Positions 27,768 through 36,886 of a stretch of 47,088 nucleotides of DNA are shown piece after piece. The notes beneath the pieces were generated by a model, which saw only the letters and a program-made list of their open reading frames with translations, did no database searches and had not been told where the DNA came from. The position numbers and the translations under genes are program-made. The stretch comes from Aliivibrio sifiae (GTDB taxonomy: Bacteria > Pseudomonadota > Gammaproteobacteria > Enterobacterales > Vibrionaceae). Where the stretch lies: contig NZ_MSCO01000003.1 in assembly GCF_002954705.1 (NCBI RefSeq), forward strand, positions 169,124 to 216,211. Reading direction: 5' to 3'. The stretch's first letter is position 1; the number at the start of each line of letters is the position of its first letter.

Positions 27768-28927
27768 AAAAAATCCTTTATGTAACAGGGTCTCGTGCTG
27801 AATACGGGATAATGAAGAGATTATTACTTTCTCTTAAAAATGATGCGGATCTTGAATTAACGATCGTCGCTACAGGGATGCATTGTGATCCTAAGTATGG
27901 ATTAACTTATAAGGTGATTGAAAGTGATGGCTTTAGTATTGATAAGTTGATTGATATTGATATAGATACTTCTAATAACGCTAAGATTTTACATTCAATG
28001 TCGATTTGTCAAAGTGAATTTGGGAAATATTTTCAGAATGAAAAATTTGATGCTGTGATGATTCTGGGTGATCGTTATGAGATTTTTTCGGTTGCGATAG
28101 CTGCAGCAATGCATAATTTACCAATTATTCACTTACACGGTGGTGAAAAGACATTGGGTAACTATGATGAGTTTATTCGTCACGCGATCACGAAAATGAG
28201 TAAATTACATCTAGCATCAACAGAAGAATATCGTCAACGTATAATCCAAATGGGTGAATATCCTGAGACTGTTTTTAATATTGGCGCATTAGGGGCTGAA
28301 AATAGTTTATTGATGGTTCTCCCATCGAAAACTGAATTATCTCAACGTTTTGGGCGCTTAGATAAGCCCTATTTTATGATTGCTTTTCACCCTGAAACAT
28401 TAACGGTAGTTTCCGTTGTGGAGCAAGTCTGCGAGTTATTAAATGCATTGAGTAAAGTGAGTGATGAATATGATTTTGTATTTATTGGGTCAAACTCAGA
28501 TACTGGCTCAGATGAAATTACGATAAAAATTAAAGAATTTTGTAATTTAACTCAATCTCGTTATATGACATCAGTAAAACCAGAAGAATACTTAGCCTTA
28601 AATAAACATTCTCTTGGTTTAATTGGTAACTCGTCATCGGGGTTAATTGAAATTCCATCCTTACAAGTAGCAACGATTAATATTGGAGACCGCCAAAAAG
28701 GTCGAGTTAGGGGACAAACCGTAATTGATTGTCTTTGTATTGAAGAAAGAATAGTTGAATCGATTGTTTTGAGCCAAAGCAATGAGTTTAAAGAACAAGT
28801 AAAGAAGGCAGTAAATCCATATTATCAACAACGAGTATTAGAAACGGCGTTAATGCATATTAAGGTATTTATGCACACGCCATCACTTGAATATAAAGAC
28901 TTTTATGATATTAATCACTGTAATTAA
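27764..28927 (+). CDS. neuC: UDP-GlcNAc 2-epimerase (hydrolysing) NeuC
   Basis: GT-B-fold enzyme of 387 aa that turns UDP-GlcNAc into ManNAc plus UDP, supplying NeuB. It has the family N-terminus ILYVTGSRAEYGIMKRLL, LGDRYEIFSVAIAA, LHGGEKTLGNYDEFIRHA and the C-terminal GNSSSGLIEIPSL nucleotide-binding motif. Length is near that of E. coli K1 NeuC. The related LegG enzymes use a diacetamido-bacillosamine nucleotide; the missing bacillosamine genes argue against that here. Its last 17 bp overlap the 3' end of the convergent glycosyltransferase gene, so no terminator separates the two operons. Confidence 0.9.
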   Translation: MKKILYVTGSRAEYGIMKRLLLSLKNDADLELTIVATGMHCDPKYGLTYKVIESDGFSIDKLIDIDIDTSNNAKILHSMSICQSEFGKYFQNEKFDAVMILGDRYEIFSVAIAAAMHNLPIIHLHGGEKTLGNYDEFIRHAITKMSKLHLASTEEYRQRIIQMGEYPETVFNIGALGAENSLLMVLPSKTELSQRFGRLDKPYFMIAFHPETLTVVSVVEQVCELLNALSKVSDEYDFVFIGSNSDTGSDEITIKIKEFCNLTQSRYMTSVKPEEYLALNKHSLGLIGNSSSGLIEIPSLQVATINIGDRQKGRVRGQTVIDCLCIEERIVESIVLSQSNEFKEQVKKAVNPYYQQRVLETALMHIKVFMHTPSLEYKDFYDINHCN

Positions 28928-29894
28928 TAACATCGATCTCTTTTAGTTGTTTCTGCAATGTATTTTGAAAGTTTGTATTCGGATGTGTGCTGAAGAACGC
29001 ATAAATAGGCATGTCTGGATACAGTAATTTACATGTAAACATAACAGTAGAATAATTCCCGATTAATGCTGATAATTGTATTTTTTTATCAATCAATTCA
29101 ATTTCTAACGGGTATTCGCTGTCATGGTAAATTATTTTTTTATTTTGTTTCAACAGATTACAAACTTCTTCTTTTTCAGTTCGATGAGGAAAATAAATTA
29201 TTTCCTTATCAAACTTACTAACAATATTATCTAAAATCTGTAGATATTCGTCGATTGTTTTTTGATTTTTATCTCCAATCGCGCCTTGTCCTATAAAACC
29301 AATAGGTGCATTTTCATTATATAATTTAGGGTTTCCATAACGGTTTTTTAGCTGTTCTAAACTATTTTTATGAACTTTAAATCCTGCGTTATCTAATTTA
29401 AATATACTGAATATTTCTAGCTTCTTCGATTGAGGTAGTAAGCCAATAGGCTGACATCCATTGAATCTTATGATTAAGTCTTGAAGGAATCTGGGGCGAT
29501 TGAATGGTATTTTAGGAATAATATAGGTAGGATATTCAAGAAGCGTTAAAGTACCATCATCAAAATATACTTCTGTATTTATAGGTAAGTTTCTGATGAG
29601 TAATTTAGTTCTCCAGCCATTATATTCTGCATAAAAGAAACGCTCAATATCTTGAGAACCAATCAGTTTTTTTATTTCTTTGATTGCCTTTGGGATAGAT
29701 AAACTTCTATTACCTCTGTTTATCGATATTATATGATTCCAATCATTCTGGTTAATTAAATTGTGCTGCTGCTTTAATCCTGAAGCACTTTTTTGATTTA
29801 CTAGTAATAGGATATTATTTTCGCAATTAAAATAATGCTTTGCTTCTAATACACAAATATATTGTAAAGGTGATGTGACTAAAAATAAATTCAT
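28911..29894 (-). CDS. Putative sialyltransferase (GT52/GT38-like motifs)
   Basis: Protein of 327 aa beginning MNLFLVTSPLQYICVLEA, a typical N-terminus of GT52/polysialyltransferase-type GT-B enzymes. It has an acidic D-D-G motif (VYFDDGTLTLLEY), a YFPHRTE segment at the HP-motif position and a Ser/Thr-containing GNYSTVMFTCKLLYP near the end, the order seen in bacterial sialyltransferases. It is the last gene of the leftward hldD-waaA operon, four bp after waaA, and overlaps neuC by 17 bp tail to tail. Use of CMP-sialic acid from the neighbouring neu genes is inferred; LPS core would be the natural acceptor. Confidence 0.7.
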   Translation of the reverse strand: MNLFLVTSPLQYICVLEAKHYFNCENNILLLVNQKSASGLKQQHNLINQNDWNHIISINRGNRSLSIPKAIKEIKKLIGSQDIERFFYAEYNGWRTKLLIRNLPINTEVYFDDGTLTLLEYPTYIIPKIPFNRPRFLQDLIIRFNGCQPIGLLPQSKKLEIFSIFKLDNAGFKVHKNSLEQLKNRYGNPKLYNENAPIGFIGQGAIGDKNQKTIDEYLQILDNIVSKFDKEIIYFPHRTEKEEVCNLLKQNKKIIYHDSEYPLEIELIDKKIQLSALIGNYSTVMFTCKLLYPDMPIYAFFSTHPNTNFQNTLQKQLKEIDVINYSD

Positions 29895-29898
29895 AATA

Positions 29899-31161
29899 TT
29901 ATAGTTTTATATAATTAACTGTATTTAATAAAGCACCTTGATTGAGTTTAACAATACGTGCTGCATTTTTTATCATTGAATTGCATCTTTCATTGTTGCA
30001 AAACAAAGTTGAAAGGTTTGATGGCAATTGTTCTGGTGATGCTACTATTTCTAATGCTGAATTATTTGATAATAAATCGACTATTTCTTCAAAATTAAAG
30101 TAACTAGGACCAGTAATAACTGGGATACCTAGAGCTGCTGGTTCAAGGACATTATGCCCGCCAACTTTATCTCCCAACAAGCTTCCACCCATAAAGCAGA
30201 CATCTGATGCACCAATCAACGTTAACATTTCACCCATAGTATCACCAAGATACACTTGAGTATCGGAGCTAATCACTTGGTTTGAAGTTCGTTTAACACA
30301 AGTAAACCCTGATTGTAGACATAATTCAAATACAGAGTTAAAACGCTCTGGATGTCGGGGCACTAAAATGAGTAGAGCATTAGGAATGGTTTTTAGTAAT
30401 TCTTGATGTGCTGCTAACACCTGCTCATCTTCACCTTTATGAGTACTAGCAGCAATCCAAACCGAGCGTTCAGAACCTAATTCATGACGAAGTTGTTTTC
30501 CTGATTCAATAACATCATCTGTAATTTCAATATCAAATTTTACCGAGCCAGTAACATGCACTCTTTTTTCATCAATACCTAAAGCTATAAAACGGTCTGC
30601 ATCATCTTGATATTGACAACAAACGTGAGTTAAGTGCTTACCCAATAAATTAAATATCGGTTGAACTTTCTTATAACCTAAATAAGACTTTTCAGAAAGG
30701 CGAGCATTTAACACTGAAATAGGGATACCAAATTTGGCAACGGTATACAGTGTATTTGGCCACAGTTCTGTTTCCATAATTAGCATTTTTTTAGGGTTAG
30801 TGGCTTTTAAAAAACCACGTACAGCAAAACTAAAATCAACCGGCATATACCTATGCTCAACTAAATCACCTAGTTTGTTGATTTGCTCTGCTCCTGTACT
30901 TGTTGTCGTAGTAACAAGAATTGGTTGCTCTGGATTCTGTTTTTTTAATGCCTTAATTATTGGAGTTGCAGCGATAGCTTCACCAACAGAAACCGCATGA
31001 ACCCAAATAGGGCGCTTCGTTGTTTTGAGAGGTGGTGTAAAACCAAAGTGTTCTTTCCAGCGAGATCCAAAAGGCGGCTTTCCCTCCTTTTTCTTATAAA
31101 GAGAAAGAAAAAGAAAAGGAGATACAATGCTTAAAAGTAATGTATAGATAAAGCGAAGCAT
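29899..31161 (-). CDS. waaA: 3-deoxy-D-manno-octulosonic acid transferase
   Basis: Inner-membrane Kdo transferase of 420 aa acting on lipid IVA. An N-terminal hydrophobic anchor spans residues 1-21. The family motifs HAVSVGEAIAATPII (with the general-base Glu) near 55-69, ETELWPN near 130-136 and GGHNVLEPAALG near 335-346 are all present. With kdkA in the same locus it probably adds a single Kdo, later phosphorylated; that is inferred from Haemophilus and Vibrio. It lies three bp from the upstream GT4 gene in the leftward operon. Confidence 0.95.
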   Translation of the reverse strand: MLRFIYTLLLSIVSPFLFLSLYKKKEGKPPFGSRWKEHFGFTPPLKTTKRPIWVHAVSVGEAIAATPIIKALKKQNPEQPILVTTTTSTGAEQINKLGDLVEHRYMPVDFSFAVRGFLKATNPKKMLIMETELWPNTLYTVAKFGIPISVLNARLSEKSYLGYKKVQPIFNLLGKHLTHVCCQYQDDADRFIALGIDEKRVHVTGSVKFDIEITDDVIESGKQLRHELGSERSVWIAASTHKGEDEQVLAAHQELLKTIPNALLILVPRHPERFNSVFELCLQSGFTCVKRTSNQVISSDTQVYLGDTMGEMLTLIGASDVCFMGGSLLGDKVGGHNVLEPAALGIPVITGPSYFNFEEIVDLLSNNSALEIVASPEQLPSNLSTLFCNNERCNSMIKNAARIVKLNQGALLNTVNYIKL

Positions 31162-31164
31162 GGA

Positions 31165-32331
31165 TTAATTAAATTCCTGAATATATTGATTTATGATGAT
31201 TTTCCCATCAAATTTATTTAATGTCTCTTGAACAAAAACAGCAAAGTTGTCGTTCCACTCTAGAGATAAAGCGTGATGTATTTTTTCAGCAAGAGCTTCG
31301 GGGGTTTCTCTTGCTAAGAAAGCTTCCAGCTGCCCGTTCATTATTTGTTTTACACCGCCTTGGCTATCAGTTGAGACAACTCTTGTCCCACACGCTAGAG
31401 ATTCAATGAGTACCATACCTAGGCCTTCGAATTTTGAACTTAAAACAAATAAGTCAGCCTGTTGATACCAAGGAAAGGGGTTATTTTGTTGCCCTTTAAA
31501 GTATACTCGATCAGATAAGCCAAGCTCTTCAACTGTAGCCTTTATATTAGATAAGTCTTTACCTGCACCAACAATAACAAGGTCTTGCTCAATCTTATAA
31601 TTAGATATTGCATGATGGTAAGCGCTAACAAGAAGAGTAAAGTTTTTTTGAGGGACAAGGCGACCTAATCCTAATATATATGGATTAGGATGCAGAGGCT
31701 CGTTTCCCGATTCGGCATCTTCTTTGATTTTATTAAAATCATTAGGGTTATTAAGTGTTATTGCTTTTTGTGGTGAAATATCATGAGTTGCACACATATC
31801 ATTAAAACTGTCCAGTGCACCATTTGAAACACAAACGACATTTCTTTCTTTAAATAATTTTGTAAAAATCCATTTCGATAACTGGCCATACATATGCTTT
31901 TTTTGAACATTTTCACAAACATAAACAAAACGTTTATCTTGTATTGGCCAGATGTGTTCAAAAGTACCTTGGCCTCGAAAAATAATTAAATCAAATTTGC
32001 CATTGTGTTTTTCTAGATTTTTTAACTGTCTTTTAAATGCAATCGCTTCTGCGTACGCAAACCAAATTGGAAGTGTTTTTCTAAAAATAACATTTAAAAA
32101 TTGGCAGATGATAAACCAAATAACGCCAATACCACTTGATAATACCATTTTCTTAAGATTAAAAAGTCGTAGTGGTATTGCACTATTTCTTGGCTCTATT
32201 TCTTTCTTTCTGTTTTTTAGATAAATCAGATCTGTAGTATGTCCAGCTTCATGAAATGCATCGGCTAAATTAACAGCGACGCGCTCCATACCACCCATCT
32301 TTAAACAGTTCACGACTACAGCTATTTTCAT
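31165..32331 (-). CDS. GT4 family glycosyltransferase
   Basis: GT-B enzyme of 388 aa. The N-terminal motif is KMGGMERVAVNLA (glycine loop). The C-terminal half has LGLGRLVPQKNFTLLVSAY and the EX7E-type motif in SSKFEGLGMVLIESLACG. It resembles WaaG/RfaG-type core glycosyltransferases and lies between waaF and waaA, so an inner- or outer-core hexose transfer is probable. A hydrophobic stretch near residues 63-83 may associate it with the membrane. Donor sugar unknown. Confidence 0.85.
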   Translation of the reverse strand: MKIAVVVNCLKMGGMERVAVNLADAFHEAGHTTDLIYLKNRKKEIEPRNSAIPLRLFNLKKMVLSSGIGVIWFIICQFLNVIFRKTLPIWFAYAEAIAFKRQLKNLEKHNGKFDLIIFRGQGTFEHIWPIQDKRFVYVCENVQKKHMYGQLSKWIFTKLFKERNVVCVSNGALDSFNDMCATHDISPQKAITLNNPNDFNKIKEDAESGNEPLHPNPYILGLGRLVPQKNFTLLVSAYHHAISNYKIEQDLVIVGAGKDLSNIKATVEELGLSDRVYFKGQQNNPFPWYQQADLFVLSSKFEGLGMVLIESLACGTRVVSTDSQGGVKQIMNGQLEAFLARETPEALAEKIHHALSLEWNDNFAVFVQETLNKFDGKIIINQYIQEFN

Positions 32332-32340
32332 ATCATATCC

Positions 32341-33366
32341 TTATAATAATCGAGAGATTACCTTTTGAGGAGGAAGATCTTTTAAACACTTCAAATGTCC
32401 AAGTGGGCATTCACGTTTAAAACAAGGGCGACATTTAATATCTGTACTTACTATATCCACTTTCTCAGCTAATGGCGGAGTATACTTTGGTGATGTTGAA
32501 CCATATACACCAACCACATGACAACCTACCGCCGCAGCAACGTGCATTAAACCTGAATCATTACTCACAACCGTTTTACAAGCGGCAAGTAGATCAACGG
32601 CTTCAATTAAGCTTGTATTGCCAGCTAGATTAAATACTTTAGCTTGGTTATCTAAATCGACCAAAGATTTAATGGTTTCAGTTGTCTCTTTATCTTTCGC
32701 AGAGCCAAATAGCCATACTTGGTGGCCTTGGTTAATCATTTCGTTAGCCACTGCTGCATAATGCTCAACAGGCCACTGTTTTGCAGGGCCAAATTCAGCG
32801 CCCGGGCATAAACCAAGTACAGGTTTTTCCATAGATAGAGCAAACTTAGCAAGCGTTGCTTGTTGAGTATTTGTATCAATAGAAAGCTTAGGCCGAGGTA
32901 AATTATTTAATCCACCTAATGAATTTGAATTAATCATTTCAGATTTAGGGTGTGCTAGTGCCACATAGCGTTCAACCATATACTGGAAGGCTTTTTTATT
33001 TGGACGTAAATCATTAAGTAAGCCGTAACGCATTTCGCCTTTCCAACCAATACGTTTTGGAATATCAGCAAACCAAGGGATCAAAGCTGATTTAGCAGAG
33101 TTAGGGCAAATATAAGCATGAGTATAGTTATTGGCTTTAAGCTGTTTACCTAAACGGCGGCGTTCAAATAAATCAATATCACCATGACCAAGTGGCATTT
33201 CAATTGCTTGATTCACTTCTGGCATACGTTCCAAAATAGGTTTACACCATACAGGAGCCATAACATCGATAATGGCTTTAGAGTGTAGTTGTTTTAATGT
33301 GATATATAGTGATTGAGACATCACCATATCACCTACCCAAGATGGGCCAATGATTAGTATTTTCAT
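32341..33366 (-). CDS. waaF: ADP-heptose:LPS heptosyltransferase II
   Basis: GT9 enzyme of 341 aa that adds heptose II to heptose I of the inner core. It has the diagnostic WaaF start (MKILIIGPSWVGDMVMSQSL), PGAEFGPAKQWPVEHYA, and the donor motif VVSNDSGLMHVAAAV. The cysteine-containing tail (CRPCFKRECPLGHLKC) is also typical. It overlaps the O-antigen ligase gene stop by four bases (ATGA). Confidence 0.95.
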   Translation of the reverse strand: MKILIIGPSWVGDMVMSQSLYITLKQLHSKAIIDVMAPVWCKPILERMPEVNQAIEMPLGHGDIDLFERRRLGKQLKANNYTHAYICPNSAKSALIPWFADIPKRIGWKGEMRYGLLNDLRPNKKAFQYMVERYVALAHPKSEMINSNSLGGLNNLPRPKLSIDTNTQQATLAKFALSMEKPVLGLCPGAEFGPAKQWPVEHYAAVANEMINQGHQVWLFGSAKDKETTETIKSLVDLDNQAKVFNLAGNTSLIEAVDLLAACKTVVSNDSGLMHVAAAVGCHVVGVYGSTSPKYTPPLAEKVDIVSTDIKCRPCFKRECPLGHLKCLKDLPPQKVISRLL

Positions 33367-34625
33367 GAATTCTGTTCTACTGATTTATTATCTATTGACA
33401 TTAATAGTATATAACAAATAACAAGGATTGTTTTTGCACCAAAGGTGGTTAATGGAACATCAGTTAATCCGCTAATAAAATAGCTTGTGATAAGAGAGGT
33501 GCCAGCAAAGGCTATAGATAGATTCTCTTTCCTGATGTGATAGAAAGCTTTAGTAAAATAAAAATAGAACAGGGTAAGGAATAGAACGCCACATAGTCCA
33601 TAATATGCATACATTTGTAAATATTCATTATGGAAATGATTGTAGCTATTTATCCATTTGGATAAAGGGTTATGTAACAGATATTGTTGGTAATTAGAAT
33701 AGCCAATTCCAAAGATTGGAGAAGAAGATCCCATTTCGAATGCTGTTACCCATAAACCAAATCTAGTACCAATAGAACCATTATTTTGTAATTGATGCGC
33801 TGTTTTTTCATTAGTTATGCTAGAGTCTTCTTTAATTGTTTTCTTTATAGTAACAGTTGGTTCTTTTTTTATTATATTGACACTTTCAACGACTGAAATG
33901 GATTTAGATACTTCATTTTTAGCTACGTTAAACCTATCTGTAATTGGTGAGTTTAATGTAATTATTACCATTAATGATATTGTTGATATCGTTAATAATT
34001 TATTCTTGTTATAGAATAAAGCAGCAATAATTAAAAGTAATGTAGGTACAAATGATAAAAATGAGCCTCTTGACTGACCAAACAATACGACTTGATAAGA
34101 CATTAGAATAATTATTGCTATAAATAAAGCCATTTTTTTATTTTTCTCGAATAAATAAAATGATGCAAATATAGCGGAGATAGCTGCGATTATACCGGTG
34201 TAAGTTATAGAGCTAATGCCAATTTTAGGTCTTGTGATTCCTAGGTGTAAATAATAATTAAATATTGAAAAACAAAGTATTATAAATATTCCGAGTACGT
34301 AGATGCAGGTTGTTTTCTTTATTTTTAATTGTTGTAAGGAAAAAATTGAGAGAGTAGCAATGATAAGATAAAAATCTTTTTCTAGATACTTACCTGATGT
34401 ATCCCCCATTATTACGCTGATAAATACAGGAGTAAAAAGAAAAGCAAAAGGTAAGAAGTAAAATTTATGATTACACTTCTTTTCTTTGATTAAGAAAAGT
34501 GAAATTAGAGATAATATAGAAGTTAGTATTAATGTTATTTTATAATCTAATGTATTTAGAGAAAAACCAATCAATGTTAATAACATTAACACAAGGATTA
34601 AGTAATTCAGTTTATTATTTTTCAT
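33363..34625 (-). CDS. waaL: O-antigen ligase (Wzy_C/WaaL family)
   Basis: Polytopic membrane protein of 420 aa with about eleven hydrophobic segments and one large periplasmic loop between residues about 210 and 330. In or near this loop are GQSRGSFLSFVP (with the conserved Arg) and the distal HFHNEYLQMYAYYG with the essential-type His. WaaL proteins move O-antigen from undecaprenyl diphosphate to core-lipid A. A Wzy polymerase is an alternative within the same Pfam family, but the place inside the core operon beside waaF favours the ligase. The gene is distinctly AT-rich compared with waaF. Confidence 0.82.
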   Translation of the reverse strand: MKNNKLNYLILVLMLLTLIGFSLNTLDYKITLILTSILSLISLFLIKEKKCNHKFYFLPFAFLFTPVFISVIMGDTSGKYLEKDFYLIIATLSIFSLQQLKIKKTTCIYVLGIFIILCFSIFNYYLHLGITRPKIGISSITYTGIIAAISAIFASFYLFEKNKKMALFIAIIILMSYQVVLFGQSRGSFLSFVPTLLLIIAALFYNKNKLLTISTISLMVIITLNSPITDRFNVAKNEVSKSISVVESVNIIKKEPTVTIKKTIKEDSSITNEKTAHQLQNNGSIGTRFGLWVTAFEMGSSSPIFGIGYSNYQQYLLHNPLSKWINSYNHFHNEYLQMYAYYGLCGVLFLTLFYFYFTKAFYHIRKENLSIAFAGTSLITSYFISGLTDVPLTTFGAKTILVICYILLMSIDNKSVEQNS

Positions 34626-35544
34626 AAGAAGACTTTAAATTTAGGTATGTGTTTTTAATAGAATAAAGAAGCTCGGCTTCATTAGATATATCATTAATAC
34701 AGATTATTAATGGTTTTGTTTTTTCTATAATCAAAAGTTCATTTAAATTTCCATTTGTTATATTTAAAAATGTATTTTTAAATATGCTATTAATGATTGA
34801 TCTAGATTTTATATTTTTTTGATAAATTGGCTTTGCTTTTTTAACTGCGATTTCATGAAATGCATAAAGAGCATGAATTGAAACTGGAGTTTGTCTAAAC
34901 TTTTCATGAAATGACTTTTCTAGTTTATTGAAATATAAATTATATATTTTTTTGTATCGTGATTTTACACAGCACCTAATACCATGTTTTATATTGTATC
35001 GGACAAGCACTCCTGTTTCTTGTTCAACTAGTACTCTTGCATTAAAAATAGATTGTTGATTATAAGTGAAATTGTTTTTTAATTTTATTTTTTTTGGAAA
35101 TAAAGTGGATGTAAATATTACAGGTTCACTTTGTTTAAAAAATAATGAAGAGGAGCACTCTTTTCCAATTAATACATCATCGTTTAAATATAAATAATGC
35201 TCTGATAACGAATCGATATTATGAATATGAGCTTCAATAACACTAGAGTTAAATGTTGGTAAGTATTCATTAGGTATAATGTTTTTATGATCAATAATAG
35301 TGATGAAATCATTTGAACGTAACCAACTAGGAATTTGCTCGTCCGTAATAATGTAGATATGGTTTATCCATGGTGCATTTCTGGCTACTGAACGTAATGA
35401 AATTTTCAATTCATTATTATCTGCATATCTAATACTTTCATTATTTTTGCAACATGGGTTATGTAAATTATAATAATGCTCCTTTTTTTTATTCCAAGAA
35501 GCATCATTATTATTGACCCAGCAATAAACAAGATCTATTTTCAT
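34615..35544 (-). CDS. Stealth-family sugar-phosphate transferase
   Basis: Protein of 309 aa with the ordered Stealth conserved regions: CR1 (IDLVYCWVNNNDASW), CR2 (ADNNELKISLRSVARNAPWI, then NHIYIITDEQIPSWL), CR3 (YLYLNDDVLIG) and a CR4-like HALYAFHEI segment. Such proteins transfer hexose-1-phosphate to make phosphodiester-linked capsular or LPS polymers. It is shorter than many members. It is very AT-rich and overlaps waaL by 11 bp. Inside an LPS core operon it may add a sugar-phosphate to core or O-antigen; the substrate is unknown. Confidence 0.82.
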   Translation of the reverse strand: MKIDLVYCWVNNNDASWNKKKEHYYNLHNPCCKNNESIRYADNNELKISLRSVARNAPWINHIYIITDEQIPSWLRSNDFITIIDHKNIIPNEYLPTFNSSVIEAHIHNIDSLSEHYLYLNDDVLIGKECSSSLFFKQSEPVIFTSTLFPKKIKLKNNFTYNQQSIFNARVLVEQETGVLVRYNIKHGIRCCVKSRYKKIYNLYFNKLEKSFHEKFRQTPVSIHALYAFHEIAVKKAKPIYQKNIKSRSIINSIFKNTFLNITNGNLNELLIIEKTKPLIICINDISNEAELLYSIKNTYLNLKSSYEK

Positions 35545-35573
35545 TATTTTACCAAAACTAATGCATTATAAGT

Positions 35574-36512
35574 TTAATTCACAATCGCCATATACTCAGC
35601 AACGCCTTCCGTTACCGATTTAAATTCCACATCACAACCAGCAGCACGAAGCTTAGTTAAATCAGCTTGAGTAAACTCTTGGTATGCGCCTTTTAAATGC
35701 TCAGGGAAAGGAATGCTTTGAACTTCGCCTTTACCGTGGTGCTTGATAACCGCATCAGCAACAGCTCGGAATGGTTCAGCTCGGCCAGTACCACAGTTAT
35801 AAATACCAGAAACACCGTTTTCTAAGAACCAAAGGTTAACCGCAGCAACATCGCCAACATAAACGAAATCACGCTTAAATTGGTCACTGCCTTCAAACAA
35901 TTTAGGATCTTCACCGGCATTCATTTGGTTGTTTAAATGAAAAGCAACAGAAGCCATAGAACCTTTATGTTGTTCACGAGGACCATACACATTGAAGTAA
36001 CGGAAACCAGTAATTTGAGAAACAGTCTCACCATGTTCTTCAGCATCAGCCCATAGGCGACGAACGTAGTTATCAAACTGTTGTTTAGAATAACCATATA
36101 CGTTTAACGCGCCTTCATACTCACGCTCTTCAACGAAAGTATCAGTATCGCCATAAGTCGCAGCAGATGATGCATATAAGAACGGGATCTCACGTTCGAT
36201 ACAAAAATGAAGTACTTCTTTAGAGTATTCATAGTTGTTCATCATGATGTATTTGCCATCCCATTCAGTCGTTGCAGAGCAAGCACCTTCGTGGAAAATA
36301 GCATCAATTGTACCGAAATCATCACCCGCCATAATTTGAGTAATGAAGTCTTCTTTATCCATGTAATCAGTGATATCAAGATCAACTAGGTTCTTGAATT
36401 TCTTGCCATCTTTAAGGTTATCAACCACTAAGATATCGTTAAAGCCTTTGTCATTTAAAGACTTAACAATGTTGCTGCCAATCATGCCAGCGCCGCCAGT
36501 TACAATGATCAT
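35574..36512 (-). CDS. hldD: ADP-L-glycero-D-manno-heptose 6-epimerase
   Basis: Cytosolic short-chain dehydrogenase-type epimerase of 312 aa making ADP-L,D-heptose for WaaF and the other heptosyltransferase. It has the NADP-binding [10 protein letters not shown] at residues 5-14, the [16 protein letters not shown] stretch with the Tyr-x3-Lys pair, and [19 protein letters not shown]. It is the promoter-proximal gene of the leftward core operon. A candidate -10 (TACAAT on the minus strand, 36547-36552) lies 35 bp upstream; its -35 is weak. Confidence 0.96.
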   Translation of the reverse strand: MIIVTGGAGMIGSNIVKSLNDKGFNDILVVDNLKDGKKFKNLVDLDITDYMDKEDFITQIMAGDDFGTIDAIFHEGACSATTEWDGKYIMMNNYEYSKEVLHFCIEREIPFLYASSAATYGDTDTFVEEREYEGALNVYGYSKQQFDNYVRRLWADAEEHGETVSQITGFRYFNVYGPREQHKGSMASVAFHLNNQMNAGEDPKLFEGSDQFKRDFVYVGDVAAVNLWFLENGVSGIYNCGTGRAEPFRAVADAVIKHHGKGEVQSIPFPEHLKGAYQEFTQADLTKLRAAGCDVEFKSVTEGVAEYMAIVN

Positions 36513-36602
36513 TTTGATACCACGATTTATTAAGATAATTGGTTGAATTGTAGCAAAGAAAGGATCAAAAGGCAGCGGTAATTTTATGAGTTAGCCATTG
36601 TT

Positions 36603-36638
36603 ACTAGAAACTATACGCTTCGCTAACTAGAGACGATA
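36603..36638. repeat. Family B repeat
   Basis: actagaaactatacgcttcg followed by ctaactagagacgata. The 374-bp gap 36513-36886 also holds a diverged family B copy at 36815-36868 and, between them, AT-rich sequence in which I see nothing. Confidence 0.65.
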
Positions 36639-36814
36639 AATGCATATCGTTGTGAGTGACTCATGAGATATGAACCGAAAAGCAAGTTGTAAGTTGAATG
36701 AATGAAGCAGATTAATTAAGTATCGGATACGTAATGAATAAAAATTGAGCTATAAAAGTTAATAGCTAGAATGTATGAGTTAGTGATGAATTTGATTAAT
36801 CAGTATTACTGGCT

Positions 36815-36868
36815 TTTATATATAGTCTCTAGTCACGCAGTGAATACAGTTAGCAAAGCGTATAGTTT
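36815..36868. repeat. Family B repeat, diverged, reverse orientation
   Basis: tatagtctctagtcacgcag followed by agttagcaaagcgtatagtt. It has an internal difference of about 10 bp from the consensus. It ends about 20 bp before the beta-CASP gene. Confidence 0.55.
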
Positions 36869-36886
36869 ATTTGAAATGGAGTAATC

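Noticed and set aside
24833-28927. Legionaminic or pseudaminic acid pathway
   Set aside because: The cassette has NeuC, NeuB, NeuA and NeuD only; the dehydratase, aminotransferase and N-acetyltransferase needed for those sugars are not in the window. It stays possible if they are encoded elsewhere.
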